NCBI GenBank assembly: GCA_020002185.1
Contig: CM034537.1
Span: 70,238,048-70,302,047, forward strand
Direction of reading: 5' to 3'
DNA: 64,000 nt
DNA from: Paraescarpia echinospica
Taxonomy: Eukaryota > Annelida > Polychaeta > Sabellida > Siboglinidae
Of the stretch, positions 18,571-29,708 are shown in pieces; the stretch's first letter is position 1, and the number at the start of each line of letters is the position of its first letter. The notes under the pieces were generated by a model. The model did not search any database, had not been told where the DNA came from, and saw only the letters and a program-made list of their open reading frames with translations. The translations under genes and the position numbers were made by a program.

Positions 18571-19398
18571 CACAATTGTTCGTATGTGATGTCGGATAGT
18601 TTAAAACCTGTCTCTAGTTTAACAGTCAACCAGTCTTTAATCACTGGAGTTGAATTAATGTCACCAAAGGTCTCATAAAAGCACAAGGCAGATTTATTTA
18701 CGGATCATCCTCCATTACTGCCTGAACAATTTGCTTTAATTTGTCTCGCCACTCGTCGCCACTCAACTCCCGATGGTACACAAGTGATCGGACGTCAGGT
18801 CGGATAGCTTCAAACCTGCGTCTAACAAAACACTCAACTAGTCTTTCATCACTGCAGTTGAATTAATGGCCTCAACATCCTCATCAAAGTTCATGTAAAT
18901 TAGAATGTCAACAGGTAACACATAATCGTGATGAAATTGACTAGGATCGTCTATCTCGCAAGCGAGACATTGTCGTCTTGAGAGTTCAACGACGGCACAT
19001 GCTATGTGACGTGCAATCGTCTTCTTCATTTCGGTCGCATGAAACTCAAGCGTAAAGTTCGGACCAGTGGTGGCAGGAGCGTAAGTTGTGACATTGGTTG
19101 AGTGAGTAGAAATTGTGACATCGTCAGGAGCGGAAGTTGTCACATCGGCCGTGTCGGCGGAAGTTGTCACATCGGCAGGGATGGTAGCAGAGAGAGGCTG
19201 AAACAGGGTACGGAGCCTAGTGTATCACCTCTACGTGAGTGACGTTGTAGTTTGTGTAAGTATCTCGTCGAGTTTTCTTTATGGTGAGAGACACGAATTC
19301 CCGTCAGTGAGTTCAGTTTGTAAGTCTGCATCGTTTCGTCCATAACAGCAAACGTCTCGGCATTCACGTCTAGGAGAAGAGCCATACACTGGTCGAAT
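18571..19398 (-). pseudogene. C-terminal half of the RPA-like/Cys-His gene (copy 3), decayed
   Basis: The minus strand from 19398 continues an RPA-like domain (LFDQCMALLLDVNAETFAVM, then YLHKLQ). A VTTSADTADVTTSAPDD linker follows in another frame, then the same Cys/His domain as copy 2 (CLACEIDDPSQFHHDY). There, one Cys is Tyr and a TAG replaces the codon after VMKD at 18838. Further homology (LDAGLKLSD) continues to about 18770, and a second, partly duplicated tail runs to about 18590. The N-terminal part lies at 24606-24969, separated by an inserted LINE. Reading-frame breaks make this non-functional. Confidence 0.65.
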
Positions 19399-19407
19399 AA
19401 AGTCAGC
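19399..19407 (+). repeat. Target-site duplication, left copy
   Basis: AAAGTCAGC immediately before the LINE 5' end; the same nine bases recur at 24597-24605 after the LINE tail. Confidence 0.8.
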
Positions 19408-19714
19408 ATTGGCATTGAGTCAGCTGTTCTTAAGCGGTAAGCAGTGTGCTTTAAGCTTCTACAAAAGTCACTTTCAATTCCGACTCTTCGAGCAGACAGC
19501 ATCTCGCAATGAGATCAGACGTTGCATTGAAGGTATGGAGCAAGGACTGATGTAGGCAAACCCTCAGCTGAATTAGCAGCATACGTCAAAAGTTAGGTTT
19601 TTGAATGAACTAATTTGCGTCAAGCACATTATCGCCCATTATCGCTGTTGGCAACTACCTTCGCTCCATTCTCGTCACACCTGCCGGTGATTATATAATC
19701 ACTCGTTGGCCACT

Positions 19715-20569
19715 ATGTCTGCAGGAGACAAACGAACGCGCAGTAAGGCGCAGTCAATGACTAAGTCGGTTACGGATGAACGGGCAACCGGGCCGGAAAT
19801 AGAGGCTCCGCACAAAGAGTCTCCGCACAAAGAAGACGACTTTGCGACATTTGTTCGTTCGGCCCTGGTTAGTTTGAATGACAAGCTTGATAGCATCATC
19901 ACACACCAGGCTAGCCTGGAAAAAAAACTGTCAAACATCGAAGACAGAGTCATGGACCAATCGACTGTGATTGCGGACCTAAGTGAATCGGTCGAATTTA
20001 ATGCCCGAAACATAAAAGACCAGCAAAACTCTGTTGCGGAAATGGGCAAGGTGATCGACAAATCAAACCGCGAACTGCAATTCGCCACCACTGCTATCGC
20101 CAAACTCGAGTTGAAACTAAATATTTCGGAAAGACACTCCCGTAGTTTCAATGTTCGTTTGCTCGGTGCCCCTGAGACAAGCGAGGAAAGCTGTATTTCC
20201 ATCGTAGATCACATTCTTAAAGACAAGTTTGAGGTAAAGTGCGGTGCCATTGAATATGCACACCGAACTGGTAAACCGCAAAAAGGGAAACCTCGACACA
20301 TCATTGCGCGTTTTTACAGCAGAGATGTACGGGGATCAGTGATGAGAGCAGCGCGCGCGAAGCTCGCGAATACACCGTACCGCCTCATGGATGACTTGAC
20401 TAATGTGGACTTAACAGAGAAACAACGAGTTCGTCCCTATATGGAGGATCTGTTCAAGCGTAACAAAAGGCCGACTTTCCGAAATGGGAAGTTATACGCG
20501 GAGGGCCGTGAAGTTGCTACTGAAGACATAAAAACATTCCTGAACAATCTTCATCAGGGCACTGGTTAA
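19715..20569 (+). CDS. LINE ORF1 protein, L1-ORF1p-like nucleic-acid chaperone
   Basis: 284 aa. The ATG at 19715 is chosen (MSAGDKRTRSKAQ) because the in-frame extension starts with TTG. The N-terminus is basic and disordered. About residues 50-135 form a heptad-like coiled coil (LNDKLDSIITHQASLEKKLS). An RRM-like part with RSFNVRLLGAP and a C-terminal domain follow (YAHRTGKPQKGKPRHIIARF, RNGKLYAEGREV). This is the trimerising RNA-binding ORF1p architecture seen in some CR1/L2-group and L1 elements. The frame is intact. Confidence 0.8.
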   Translation: MSAGDKRTRSKAQSMTKSVTDERATGPEIEAPHKESPHKEDDFATFVRSALVSLNDKLDSIITHQASLEKKLSNIEDRVMDQSTVIADLSESVEFNARNIKDQQNSVAEMGKVIDKSNRELQFATTAIAKLELKLNISERHSRSFNVRLLGAPETSEESCISIVDHILKDKFEVKCGAIEYAHRTGKPQKGKPRHIIARFYSRDVRGSVMRAARAKLANTPYRLMDDLTNVDLTEKQRVRPYMEDLFKRNKRPTFRNGKLYAEGREVATEDIKTFLNNLHQGTG

Positions 20570-20759
20570 TATTTTTTGGAAAACACGCTCCATACCTTCG
20601 TGTTTTGTAGTTTAATGATGCAAATTGCATCAACATTCATGTTCAACGTTCTCATTGCTTTATTCTTCATATGTTTGGAACAGTTGCTCCACATACGCAA
20701 GCATCTGTATGACTTAATCCCACCTTGGTGCACTATACTAAACCTTTGTACTACAGTAT

Positions 20760-23700
20760 ATGGCGTACAATTTAAATAATAATTCTTTGGAGGACGGAAT
20801 ACTATCAAACTATGGAGGTTCGATTGCAAATAATCTAATACAGCTTCTCGGCGATGCAGATGATAAATTAGATGACTTAACAATACTTACTCACTCACCT
20901 TATATAGACACCACAGACTTAAAAGACGCTCTCGCCACTACCATAGATAAGTTTACTATTTTCAGCTTAAATGTTCAAAGCATAAATTCAAAATTTAACT
21001 ACATCTACCCACTCTTACTAGAGTTAATCAATAAAGACATCGGTTTCAGTGCCATATGTTTGCAGGAAAGCTGGCTTTCTGATGACGCAGACTTATCTCA
21101 ATATCAATTACCAAATTACAACATCATTCATCAAGGCAAAAAATGCTCCGGTCATGGAGGTTTATTAATATATTTACATGTACGTTATTCATACATTGTA
21201 AGACAATTATATGACTCATCCGATGTTTGGGAGGGGCTTTTTATTAATGTATTTGGTGCAAATCTAAATAAAAGCATCACAATAGGAAACATATATAGAC
21301 CGCCTAAGCTAAATAATAATGAACAAAGTATATCTACATTTATAGAAGAATTTGCACCGATACTTTCAAAATTGGGAAAGGAAAATGCAGAAACTATAAT
21401 AACAGGCGACTTTAACATTGACCAGTTGAAAGCAAACAGCAAACAAAAAGTCGGCGACTATTTTGATTTATTCTATACCAATGGATTTTATCCAAAAATT
21501 ACCTTGCCGACTCGTTTCTCTCGAAAAAGCTGCACACTAATCAACCAGATATTCTGTAAGATTTCAAATGCCACTACTGCTTCCACAGCAGGTATAATTA
21601 TGAGCAACATATCCGATCATTTACCATATTTCATAATTACCGATATACTGTTATACAAACAAAGTGCTCCCAAATGGGTGACAATCAGGACAAACAATGA
21701 AAAGGAAACAACACAATATTATGAATATGTAAGGCAATCGTGCATCATGGATCAATTAAATCTAAATGAGCTATCTGATCCAAACACTAACTATAACTTA
21801 CTTGAAAATATACTCTCCCGACTATATGACTATCATTTTCCTGCAAAAACTGTTAGATACAATAAGTACAAACACAAAAAATCTAACTGGATAACCATTG
21901 GAATAATCAACTCAATAAAACATAAAGACAAACTGTATCACAAATTAAAACAGATTGCGCACAATGAAATATCTTACAATGCGTCATTGATAAATCTTCG
22001 CGTTTATAAAAATATCTTAAATAGAGCTATCAGAGAAGCGAAACGTATTCACTACACAAACCTATTCAATCAATATAAATCTAACATAAGAAAAACTTGG
22101 GACACCATTAAACAACTCTTAAATAAAAACTATAAGCAATTTGAATTTCCTAATTTGTTTTATATAAACGGAGTACATATCTCGGACAAAAGGGAAATTG
22201 CGCATGCATTTAATGAATTCTTTGTAAATATTGGCAATAAACTAGCAGAAAAGATATCCTTTAATAGACAACATAGAGCATTTACCAGCTATCTAAAGGA
22301 CAAATCTCCGTTCACTTTTATATTCAAACATGTTACAGAAAAAGACATATTGTCAGTTGTAAAGGAATTCGACCCCAAAAATAGTGCAGGACATGACTTA
22401 ATCTCCATAAATATGCTAAAGAAAATCAGCCTGCTAATTGTCAAGCCTTTGTCTTTCATAATTAACCAATCGCTCACCACAGGAATTTTCCCACATAAAT
22501 TAAAAATTGCAAAAGTTATTCCTCTGTATAAGAAAAACGATAAAACGATGCTAGATAATTACAGGCCAATCTCGTTGCTGCCGTCTATCTCCAAAGTCTT
22601 CGAAAGAATTGTGTATAACCAACTATATGAGTATTTAACTACAAATGAAATATTATTTAAAAGTCAGTATGGTTTTAGAAAAGCACATTCTACGGAGATG
22701 GCTACACTGGAAATAACAGACACTCTTTTACAAAGCTTAGACAAGGGTAATATTCCTATATCCATTTTTTTAGACCTCTCAAAAGCGTTTGATACACTAG
22801 ACCACTCTATTTTATTTTAAAAACTTGAACACTACGGCATAAACAAGACACCGTTACACTGGCTAATCAGTTATCTTACTAATAGGCTTCAATTTGTACA
22901 ATTCGGTGATGTAATATCCAATAAATTACCCATCTCTACAGGTGTCCCTCGGGGTTCCATATTGGGACCATTGTTATTCATCTTATATATAAATGATATT
23001 CATTACGCCAGTGATAAATTTAATGCGATATTATACGCCGATGACACTACCCTGATTGGTCCACTCTGTTCCTTCCAATCTACTTCAGATGTGTTTGATA
23101 ACATTACTTTAAGCATCAACATAAATAAGGAATTGGAAAAAATAAGTGAATGGTTATCAGTAAACAAACTGTCTCTTAATGCTAGTAAGACTAAATATAT
23201 GTTGTTTCATTTTCCTCAACGCAGTACCGCGCGTATCGAATTAACGCTAAAAATAGATGAACAACACATTGATCGTGTTCAAGAATTTAACTTCTTAGGC
23301 ACAACTATCCATGAAACATTAGATTGGACAGCTCACATTGATAAAATTGCCATTAAAATATCAAGAACTCTTGGTATATTAAATAAGTTAAAGCACTTCT
23401 TACCTACATGTGCTCTAAAGATAATGTACAATTCCTTAATTGCGTCACACTTCAATTATAGTATTTTATTGTGGGGCTTTAATTCAAAAAGAATTTCGAA
23501 ATTGCAGAAAAAGGTGATAAGAATTATAACCCACAGCGAATATAATTCCCACACAGAACCTCTAATGAAATCACTAAAGTTATTGAAGGTCGACGACATT
23601 TTCACGCAAAAATGTGTTATATTTTATCACAAATTTGTGAATAGTATAGTTCCTTCTTACTGTAAATCTTTATTTTCACAAAATACCACACACCATGGCC

Positions 23701-23942
23701 ATCACACTAGGCAAAGTCATTACATCTCTATTCCGTACAGCCGAACCTCCCGAGCCAGAAAGTGTATAAGATACTACATGCCAACTCTACTCAGAAATAT
23801 GCCACCTAGAATTACGGAAAAAGTCAATACTCATAGTCTTCACGGTTTCTCTTTATATCTGAAGAAATATCTATTGGATCAGTACCAAGAGACTTGCACA
23901 ATTGCAAATTGCTATATATGTAGGCAAAACAATAATCTGTAA
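20760..23942 (+). pseudogene. LINE ORF2: endonuclease and reverse transcriptase with one nonsense codon
   Basis: A frame of 1061 codons interrupted once, by TAA at 22818-22820 (codon 687), just after the reverse-transcriptase motif LSKAFDTLDHSIL. The following sequence (KLEHYGI, SYLTNRLQFVQFG) continues in the same frame to 23942. The N-terminal apurinic-type endonuclease shows LNVQSIN, QESWL, GDFNID (about residue 215) and SDHLPYF (about 285). The usual TLID motif reads TLIN, a possible second lesion. RT motifs are YRPISLLPS (about 601), the FDxLDH site (about 680), STGVPRGSILGPLLF and YADDT (about 758). A C-terminal domain with IMYNSLIASHFNYSILLWG follows, typical of CR1/L2/jockey relatives. 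The copy is therefore recently dead. Confidence 0.9.
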
Positions 23943-24596
23943 TTTTAGAAAGTGAATACTTTTTATTATATAATAAACTGCCTACATGCTTGTATTTGCA
24001 TAAATTGATGCGAAACCACAAAGATTTCTTAATTGTATCCTCTTTTTACTAATAGGCCTATTTCCATGTGTATTCCCGAACAAGAGCAGCCCTGGTTATG
24101 AAGATCTAACCTGTCTCCGCCTATACTAACCTTTTAGTATTTGTGTCGTGTCTTGTCTTTCATAATGTACGAAGCAATTGCGACTAAAAGTAAACTATAA
24201 TTTAGTCTAAACCGAGCATGGTATTCAGTTCTCCAATGAAGTGCTTTTCTCTGAAATGAAACAGCCATTGATAAATCACATGTAGGCTCATAATTATTGT
24301 GCTGGATTATGGCGACCCTGTGTATATTCTACCAAATCACTTCATATTTTTACTGTGTGCACCACGGTGGGAGAATACGGATATGAATGACATAAAAGTA
24401 GTCTACTGAATAATCATTTACTATGTTAAATTGACTACTTTCAGTAAATATTCTCTTACCGTGGGTGGCTCTCACGCTAGCGGCTTTTGAGCCTTAGTGA
24501 GAGTCTCCCGACATAGACTAACTATTGTAAAAATGTGTGTTGCAATGTGTGCTTTTGTTTGTTTATTGTCGAATAAATTGTTCCAATTCCAATTCC

Positions 24597-24605
24597 AAAG
24601 TCAGC
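24597..24605 (+). repeat. Target-site duplication, right copy
   Basis: AAAGTCAGC directly after the TTCCAA tail of the LINE, matching 19399-19407. Confidence 0.8.
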
Positions 24606-24969
24606 CATATAGATCGACCCGTCGCTGTCTCGACAAAGCATATGCGCACCACGAAATGCATGTCAGAGGCAACGTAACCATGTCTTTCGCATTGCAAATG
24701 TCCCCTATCGTCGACAATCATACCCTTCTTGCAGTATCTGCACCCGATATAGAAGGGAGTATGCTGGCGTACTTTGTCGATAAGGAGACCTCTGATCTTA
24801 ATAACGGCGTCGGCGCTTGACGTTGCTTCTAGAGTTGCCACGTCCACGACGTCTGGTTCCGACGGCCCGGAAGGACGGTTGATCACCGGTATGATGGGTC
24901 GGCTCGTCGCTCCTCCTCGTCGCGCGAGTCTGCTGCATTGCGAGGTCGGTAATAGGGCGTCTTCAACAT
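24606..24969 (-). pseudogene. N-terminal half of the RPA-like gene (copy 3), frameshifted and LINE-disrupted
   Basis: ATG at 24969 begins MLKTPYYRPRNAADSRDEEE, the same N-terminus as the 16977 and 10746 copies. Compared with copy 1, one base is lost near 24895-24915, so this frame stops at about 24883. Homology resumes in the next frame (VINRPSGPSEP) and continues into a domain resembling the C-terminal zinc-ribbon OB fold of replication protein A (FYIGCRYCKKGMIVDDRGHL, then QCERHGY). The putative metal ligands are C-x2-C and C-x2-H. Similarity breaks at the LINE target site and resumes at 19398. A single-strand DNA binding role is inferred from the fold-like motif. The gene is dead by frameshift and insertion. 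Confidence 0.6.
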
Positions 24970-25020
24970 GATGTTAGCCGTGCAGTCGTCGTAATACGAA
25001 TGACGGTCCGATTGACAAAA

Positions 25021-25200
25021 CACCGCGGTTATATAGTTAGTGAATGTGCCGAAAAGTCACGTGGGCGTGCCGAATGAGCACGGACCTCGGAGTAGAAAAT
25101 ACACATCCACGGACTAAAGAGTAGAACATTCAAAAGCACGGACCGCAGAGTAGAAAGTACAAAAACACGGACCGCAGAGTAGAAAGTAGCTCTCAAACTA
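25021..25200 (-). promoter_or_regulatory. TATA plus E-box module and tandem GGACCGCAGAGTAGAA words
   Basis: TATATAA-type box about 25029-25036. CACGTG at 25058-25063 within GTCACGTGGGCGTGCCGAA. Four GCACGGACCGCAGAGTAGAA-like units follow at 25078-25188. The layout matches 17037-17095 and 17581-17745. Confidence 0.6.
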
Positions 25201-25470
25201 CCTCTCAAAGTAAAGAGCTCTCAAACTACCTCTCAAAATAGCTCTCAAACTACCTCTCAAAATAATTCTCAAACTATACGCCTAGAACTTTTGCTTAGAT
25301 ATTTAGTTCATGACTTATCCGCCAGGGATGGTATTTGTAGTTCATGATCTATCCGTCAGTGGGCACCATTTGACTAAAACAAGATACACGAATTTAGGCA
25401 GTGCTGAACTTTGGTCCACATATTTAGTTTTAAAAATCCGCTAGGTGGCTCTATTTGTCAAAACTAAGAG
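25190..25470 (-). repeat. Degenerate terminal iterons of copy 3
   Basis: Short CTCTCAAACTACCTCTCAAA repeats are followed by TTATCCGCCAGGGATGG, TCTATCCGTCAGTGGGCACC and AATCCGCTAGGTGGCTC (25438-25451, one mismatch to the CTCF core). This is the decayed right end of the third element, cut off by a LINE fragment. Confidence 0.55.
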
Positions 25471-25481
25471 ACACGAATTTA

Positions 25482-26036
25482 GCACCTGCAGCGACAGAAC
25501 AAGTCATATATGCGTTTGTTACCAGCAGACTTGACGTTAGCAATGCATTACTCCACCGACTGCCTGTGAAACAACTAGAACGGCTGCAGAGAGTACAGAA
25601 CTGGGCGGCCCGCCTTGTCGACGGCGCCAGGAAGTTCTGTCATGTCACACCTCTATTGATCAAGCTGCACTGGCTGCCGATAGCAATTAGAGTAGAGTAT
25701 AAGATACTTCTACTCACGCACCGAGCACTGACTGGCTGTGCACCACAGTATATCACCAACTGTTTGAATAGACATCAGCCAACTCGATTGTTGCGCTCCA
25801 GTGAACACAATCATTTATGTGTACCACGTGCAGCGCGTCGCTGGGGTGACAGATCATTTTGCGTGGCAGCCCCATCACTATGGAACTTGCTGCCGCAAAA
25901 GCTGACTGCAACAACAATGACAAACACTGATTTTAAATCAAACCTTAAGAGTTATCTGTTTTCCCGAACATTCTGTACGGCGCCGTGAGCAACGATTGTT
26001 GGAACCGCGCAATATAAATGTCACGATTTGATTTGA
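25482..26036 (+). mobile_element. 5'-truncated L2-type LINE, C-terminal RT remnant
   Basis: A frame to TGA at 25988 encodes the conserved region after the reverse transcriptase of L2/CR1-type LINEs (TSRLDVSNALL, LERLQRVQNWAARLV, LHWLPIAIRVEYKILLLTHR, APSLWNLLP). The 3' UTR is very short and ends CACGATTTGATTTGA, the usual L2-like (TTTGA) tail. The endonuclease and RT core are missing. It belongs to a different subfamily from the 19408-24596 LINE. Confidence 0.85.
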
Positions 26037-26108
26037 AAGAATAAGGATCATTCGTATCTTGTTTAAATACCTCTGTTTTGTCAACACATCTAAGACTAAT
26101 GTGTCGAC

Positions 26109-26576
26109 GTACGGTGTCGCACTTACCTTTATCCGGGCGTTAAATAATATCCGGGTGACGTTTCTGCGCGTGCGCGTATCTAGGGAAATGTATTTAGCAC
26201 CAGCTACGACTGTCGCGTTTTCATTTATCCTGGCGTTATGTATGTTTATGTGTATATATATAATAACATATATGTCTATATATATATATACATAAATTAT
26301 AAAATGTTTGCTTCCCACAGACATAAACAAGCTCTGTCGTATAACAGTTTCCTCTCCTCGCACACGTCACGTGACTTACTCTTATACTTGGTCATAAATC
26401 TGAAATAGCAAATTATAATTATGTACTCTAACTATAACGCTCGTATTACGATAACAAACGAAACATATTTAACTACTGGATATTATTTATCACTACGTGA
26501 TCTACTGGTGCCAAATATTATGCCTTACATACGCACATAAACATCACCCGGATAAATGTAAGCGCGACAACGGTAC
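26109..26576. mobile_element. Small inverted-repeat (MITE-like) element
   Basis: Left GTACGGTGTCGCACTTACCT and the reverse complement of the right end GTACCGTTGTCGCGCTTACA continue for about 90 bp with shared ATCCGGG, TTTAGCACCAG/TTTGGCACCAG and GTGCGCGTAT-like words. The interior is AT-rich microsatellite (TATATA) without coding. Confidence 0.5.
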
Positions 26577-26958
26577 TCTAACAGCCTTTGAAGCCGTACT
26601 GGGGGGTGCAATGACAAAGAAAACAATTTAGCGGATCAGTGAACATACACAATGGAGACGGTTGCGAGCGGTTCGCTATGGCCGCTGGGGGTTGTGTGCA
26701 CGCATAGTGCTAATGTCACTAAACACCTTCTATACGTGACCCGGAGTGATTGTCAAGCGATGCCACTTTCTCTACGCTCAGTGACTGTGATAGTCTCGCT
26801 TAACCGTCCCTCGTCTGGCTGCGTGACTTCGCTAGAACGATGATGAGCCAAGCGAATGCTGCCACCTCAAGGCGCCTGGATAATCGAGGCTATGTCTGTG
26901 GAAAAGAAGTCAAAGTATGGGGTTATCCGGCAGCTACAAAGAGAATGCTGACAGCAGG
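26577..26958. other. No gene seen
   Basis: A mixed-composition stretch. It may include decayed upstream parts of the transposase relic that follows, but no frame longer than about 60 codons looks coding. Confidence 0.4.
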
Positions 26959-27312
26959 AATTGGTTTCGTATGTTACTAGCAATGCCATTCGTCCCAGTG
27001 CCACACGTGAAAGATGCATTTGTCAAGAGCATGTAGGAGAATTCAATGGCTACTTCGACAGCACCTGAATGAACGAACAGTATCCAATCAAAATGTAGGA
27101 TTTCTTTAAATATGACGGCCCTCGCACCAACAGTCAGGTTGAAGGGTATCACACGCAACTCATGAGGAAGTCAGGCAAAATGCACTCCGATGTCTTTGAG
27201 GTAGTTGAGCTGTTCAGTCAAGAAGAGGCCTCATCGCTCGTCTCCATCCTCCAGGTACAGTCGGATCAGCCTGCTCCCAAGCACAGGAAGAAGTACGTCA
27301 ACCTTGACGCTT
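26959..27312 (+). pseudogene. MULE-type transposase relic, C-terminal part
   Basis: Sequence in two frames resembles the C-terminal half of MULE transposases associated with FLYWCH fingers in animals: NWFRMLLAMPFVPVPHVKDA (26959 on), then YPIKM with a TAG in place of the expected Trp at 27096, and DFFKYDGPRTNSQVEGYH followed by SDVFEVVELFSQEEAS and KHRKKYVNLD. At least two stops and one frameshift are present. Terminal repeats were not found. Confidence 0.65.
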
Positions 27313-27344
27313 TTGGACGAACTTGGACTACAATACGTGCTGTG

Positions 27345-29446
27345 TGACCGGGGAACTCCTGATGAGATACAATTCACGATGGACAATTTCACTTAATGTC
27401 ATTGACTAGTTATATATTGTGTGTACAAACAAATAACTGATTATCAAGTTTATCACACAGTGTAATGTTTTTTCACAACATTTTGATCAGTGCTACGAAC
27501 ACAGTAATGTGTTTATTTTACATTACCATTTAATGTTTATTTCTCTTAGCGGCTGACGAACAAAAGAGGTTGTTTACGGTTTCCCTCCAATCAAAAAGTC
27601 TGACATTCTTTGAATGTGCACCAGATATATAAATATCTTCTTATTTCAAATCAGGTACCTAAAAAATTAAGTTGGGGCAGAACACTAAGTGGAACAACCA
27701 GGTAGTGTTGGCAAAAGAATAAGTAGTGCCAGTAGCCCCTGAGGAGGATAGTGGCATGGGACGAGGGGTACTAAACCTTGAGCAGGTGGCCTGTAGTTAT
27801 AAAGAAATGTAATTATAAGCAACGTTACATTTTTTTATTATGTTTAGTTATGTAGAAATAGAATGATGTCCAAAAGGACATTTATTTAGTTAGACTTAGA
27901 ATGTTAGACAGTCACTGAGTCAGTCATCGATCAGGCACTTGACTCGTGAATTCCATGAAGATATTCCTAGAAAACCACCCCTGACACAGGAATTACAACA
28001 GTCGAATCATATCATATATAAGAATCAGCAGATTAAAGGTGAAGACATTAAAATAGGGTTATCATATTTAAAACAAACAACAACTCTTCATAGTATATTT
28101 TTATTGTATTTATAGTGTCTCATGAATGTATAAGGATACATCGTTTTCATGAAAAACATCTGCCTTTCTGCAATGAGTGCTAATACTTTAAGCACTTCAA
28201 ACAATAGTTATATCAAATTAAACTGTACGTATTGTTGGCGCTTGTCCTGTTCTAAATAACAGAAATATGGCGAGAAATGAATGACATTATAATGTAGTGT
28301 GTGTGATTGCGTGCATGTAATATGACCATTACGACGGCTTTCTTCAAGTATGTTAAGTCGTAATAATCCTATAAAAATCTCTCTTGAACGACAATGACAA
28401 GTACTTGTTACTAGTGACCAAGGCTCAAACAGAACAAAGCTTATGTCACCTAAAATAGTGCGAGAAACATATGTACACAAGAATCAGGCAGCGTTACAAA
28501 CAAACCATAGTAACTATTTAACTAAACAACAGAATAACTTGACACAGCTAAACAACATAATATACCTGAAAATCAGCCCTTCACCATGACATAGAATAAT
28601 AAAAATATACACAGGAGAGATAACAAAGACTTCAGATTGTGTAAAAAAAATTAGATTGAACATCCGTATAAATTTAATCACCATTTTATCAAGGCTGTAT
28701 TTGATTACGAAATACTGATTACAAATATGGCATTCCAGGTAATATTAATATCGTTATTATGCTAACCAAAATGCAAAGGTCTCATTCCGTCACGTTATCT
28801 CTGACATCTGTTTGTACTGACAATAAATAATAATCTCAATTAAGTTTAGATTACATTGTGCCATGTTACAGCATAATCATACAAATATTGTGAAATTTAT
28901 TAAAATTACAAGATTAATACTATGTGTCATGCTATCGATAACATTCATTCGAATTATGGTGGCAACCGTTTGACAGATTATGATGAATTATTATTACAAT
29001 CACATCCGAACAAAACCACACTTATCTCAGATTTGTCACAGAAATTTGTACAGACCAACACAGCAGCCACGAATGACAGATGCCAAGCTCAATATTTTAG
29101 ACGTGCTAGATTTCCACACAAATTAGTCACATGTTCATTGACAATTGTTCAAACGCTGGTGAAGGAATTATTGCGACCAGACAAACAGTTGTACATAAGA
29201 CAAATTACAAAGATACTGTTCATCTTTTCACCTAAAAGAATAAATAAGTTCACCAGCCTAGGCAACTCAGAATGAGATAAAGCAATGATTGAATTCAAAT
29301 AAATCGAGGGAGCGGTGCTATGATCATTGAAGAGCTGAAAACTTTTCTCATGTGAAACGACGCCACCTACAGTGTTAGCTCGGCATATTGCATAAAACAA
29401 AACTGAGTCACGTTCGCACAACCAATGACACCAGAGGTGGTGCCAC
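27345..29446. other. AT-rich flank and probable 3' UTR region, no gene seen
   Basis: About 2.1 kb without exons. It lies immediately downstream of the minus-strand stop at 29447 and so should include that gene's 3' UTR. No single polyadenylation signal could be chosen among several AATAAA-like words on the minus strand. Confidence 0.45.
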
Positions 29447-29708
29447 CTAGAAACTGCCATCGTCAGAATCGGTGGAAACAGGTCGTCTCACGTGTCGCAG
29501 ACTGGCCTTGACATCGGCGACGTAGCTGCGTGATTGCGTTGACGTGTTCACACCGTTCGATGACATCTTCAGACTTGACGCACTCTGTTGGTGTCTATGG
29601 CGCCGGCGCTGACTTGGTGACGATGACATTCGTCGGATTGGTGTCGGCGAACTCTCATCGGGGCTGACGAAGCCACTCTCGCTTGATTTTGGTGTCACCG
29701 AACGATTC
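29447..29708 (-). CDS. Terminal exon of an unrecognised host gene
   Basis: The acceptor TGTGTTTATTACAG at 29722-29709 is followed by 262 bases open to TAG at 29447. The first base completes a Lys codon split by the intron. The product is a disordered Ser/Arg-rich tail: NRSVTPKSSESGFVSPDESS, then RRMSSSPSQRRRHRH, and at the end RPVSTDSDDGSF. Many Ser-Pro and RxxS sites suggest phosphorylation. It joins in phase to the exon 32294-32506. The family is not recognised. The identical exon exists at 46576-46837. The minisatellite that fills the intron starts directly at this acceptor and is made from it. Confidence 0.6.

Larger units (their letters stand above)
19408..24596 (+). mobile_element. Near full-length CR1/L2-group non-LTR retrotransposon
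   Basis: A 5189-bp element flanked by a 9-bp target duplication (AAAGTCAGC). It has a 307-bp 5' UTR, ORF1, a 190-bp spacer, ORF2 with endonuclease and reverse transcriptase, and a 650-bp 3' UTR ending in TTCCAATTCCAATTCC rather than poly(A), as is usual for CR1/L2-type elements. It is inserted in the opposite orientation into the RPA-like gene of the virus-like element. Both ends are complete, so this was a full-length insertion younger than the viral copy it interrupts. Confidence 0.85.

Noticed and set aside
6579..18576. 6-bp target-site duplication of a Polinton-type insertion
   Set aside because: Flanking hexamers TACGTC and CACAAT do not match.
19410..19502. N-terminal extension of the RPA-like frame upstream of 19398
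   Set aside because: These codons are antisense LINE 5' UTR, as shown by the 9-bp target duplication at 19399-19407.
28922..29275. Plus-strand 117-codon frame
   Set aside because: Lies antisense to the probable 3' UTR of the minus-strand gene, with low-complexity AT-rich codons and no homology recognised. It is also cut by the duplicated contig edge.
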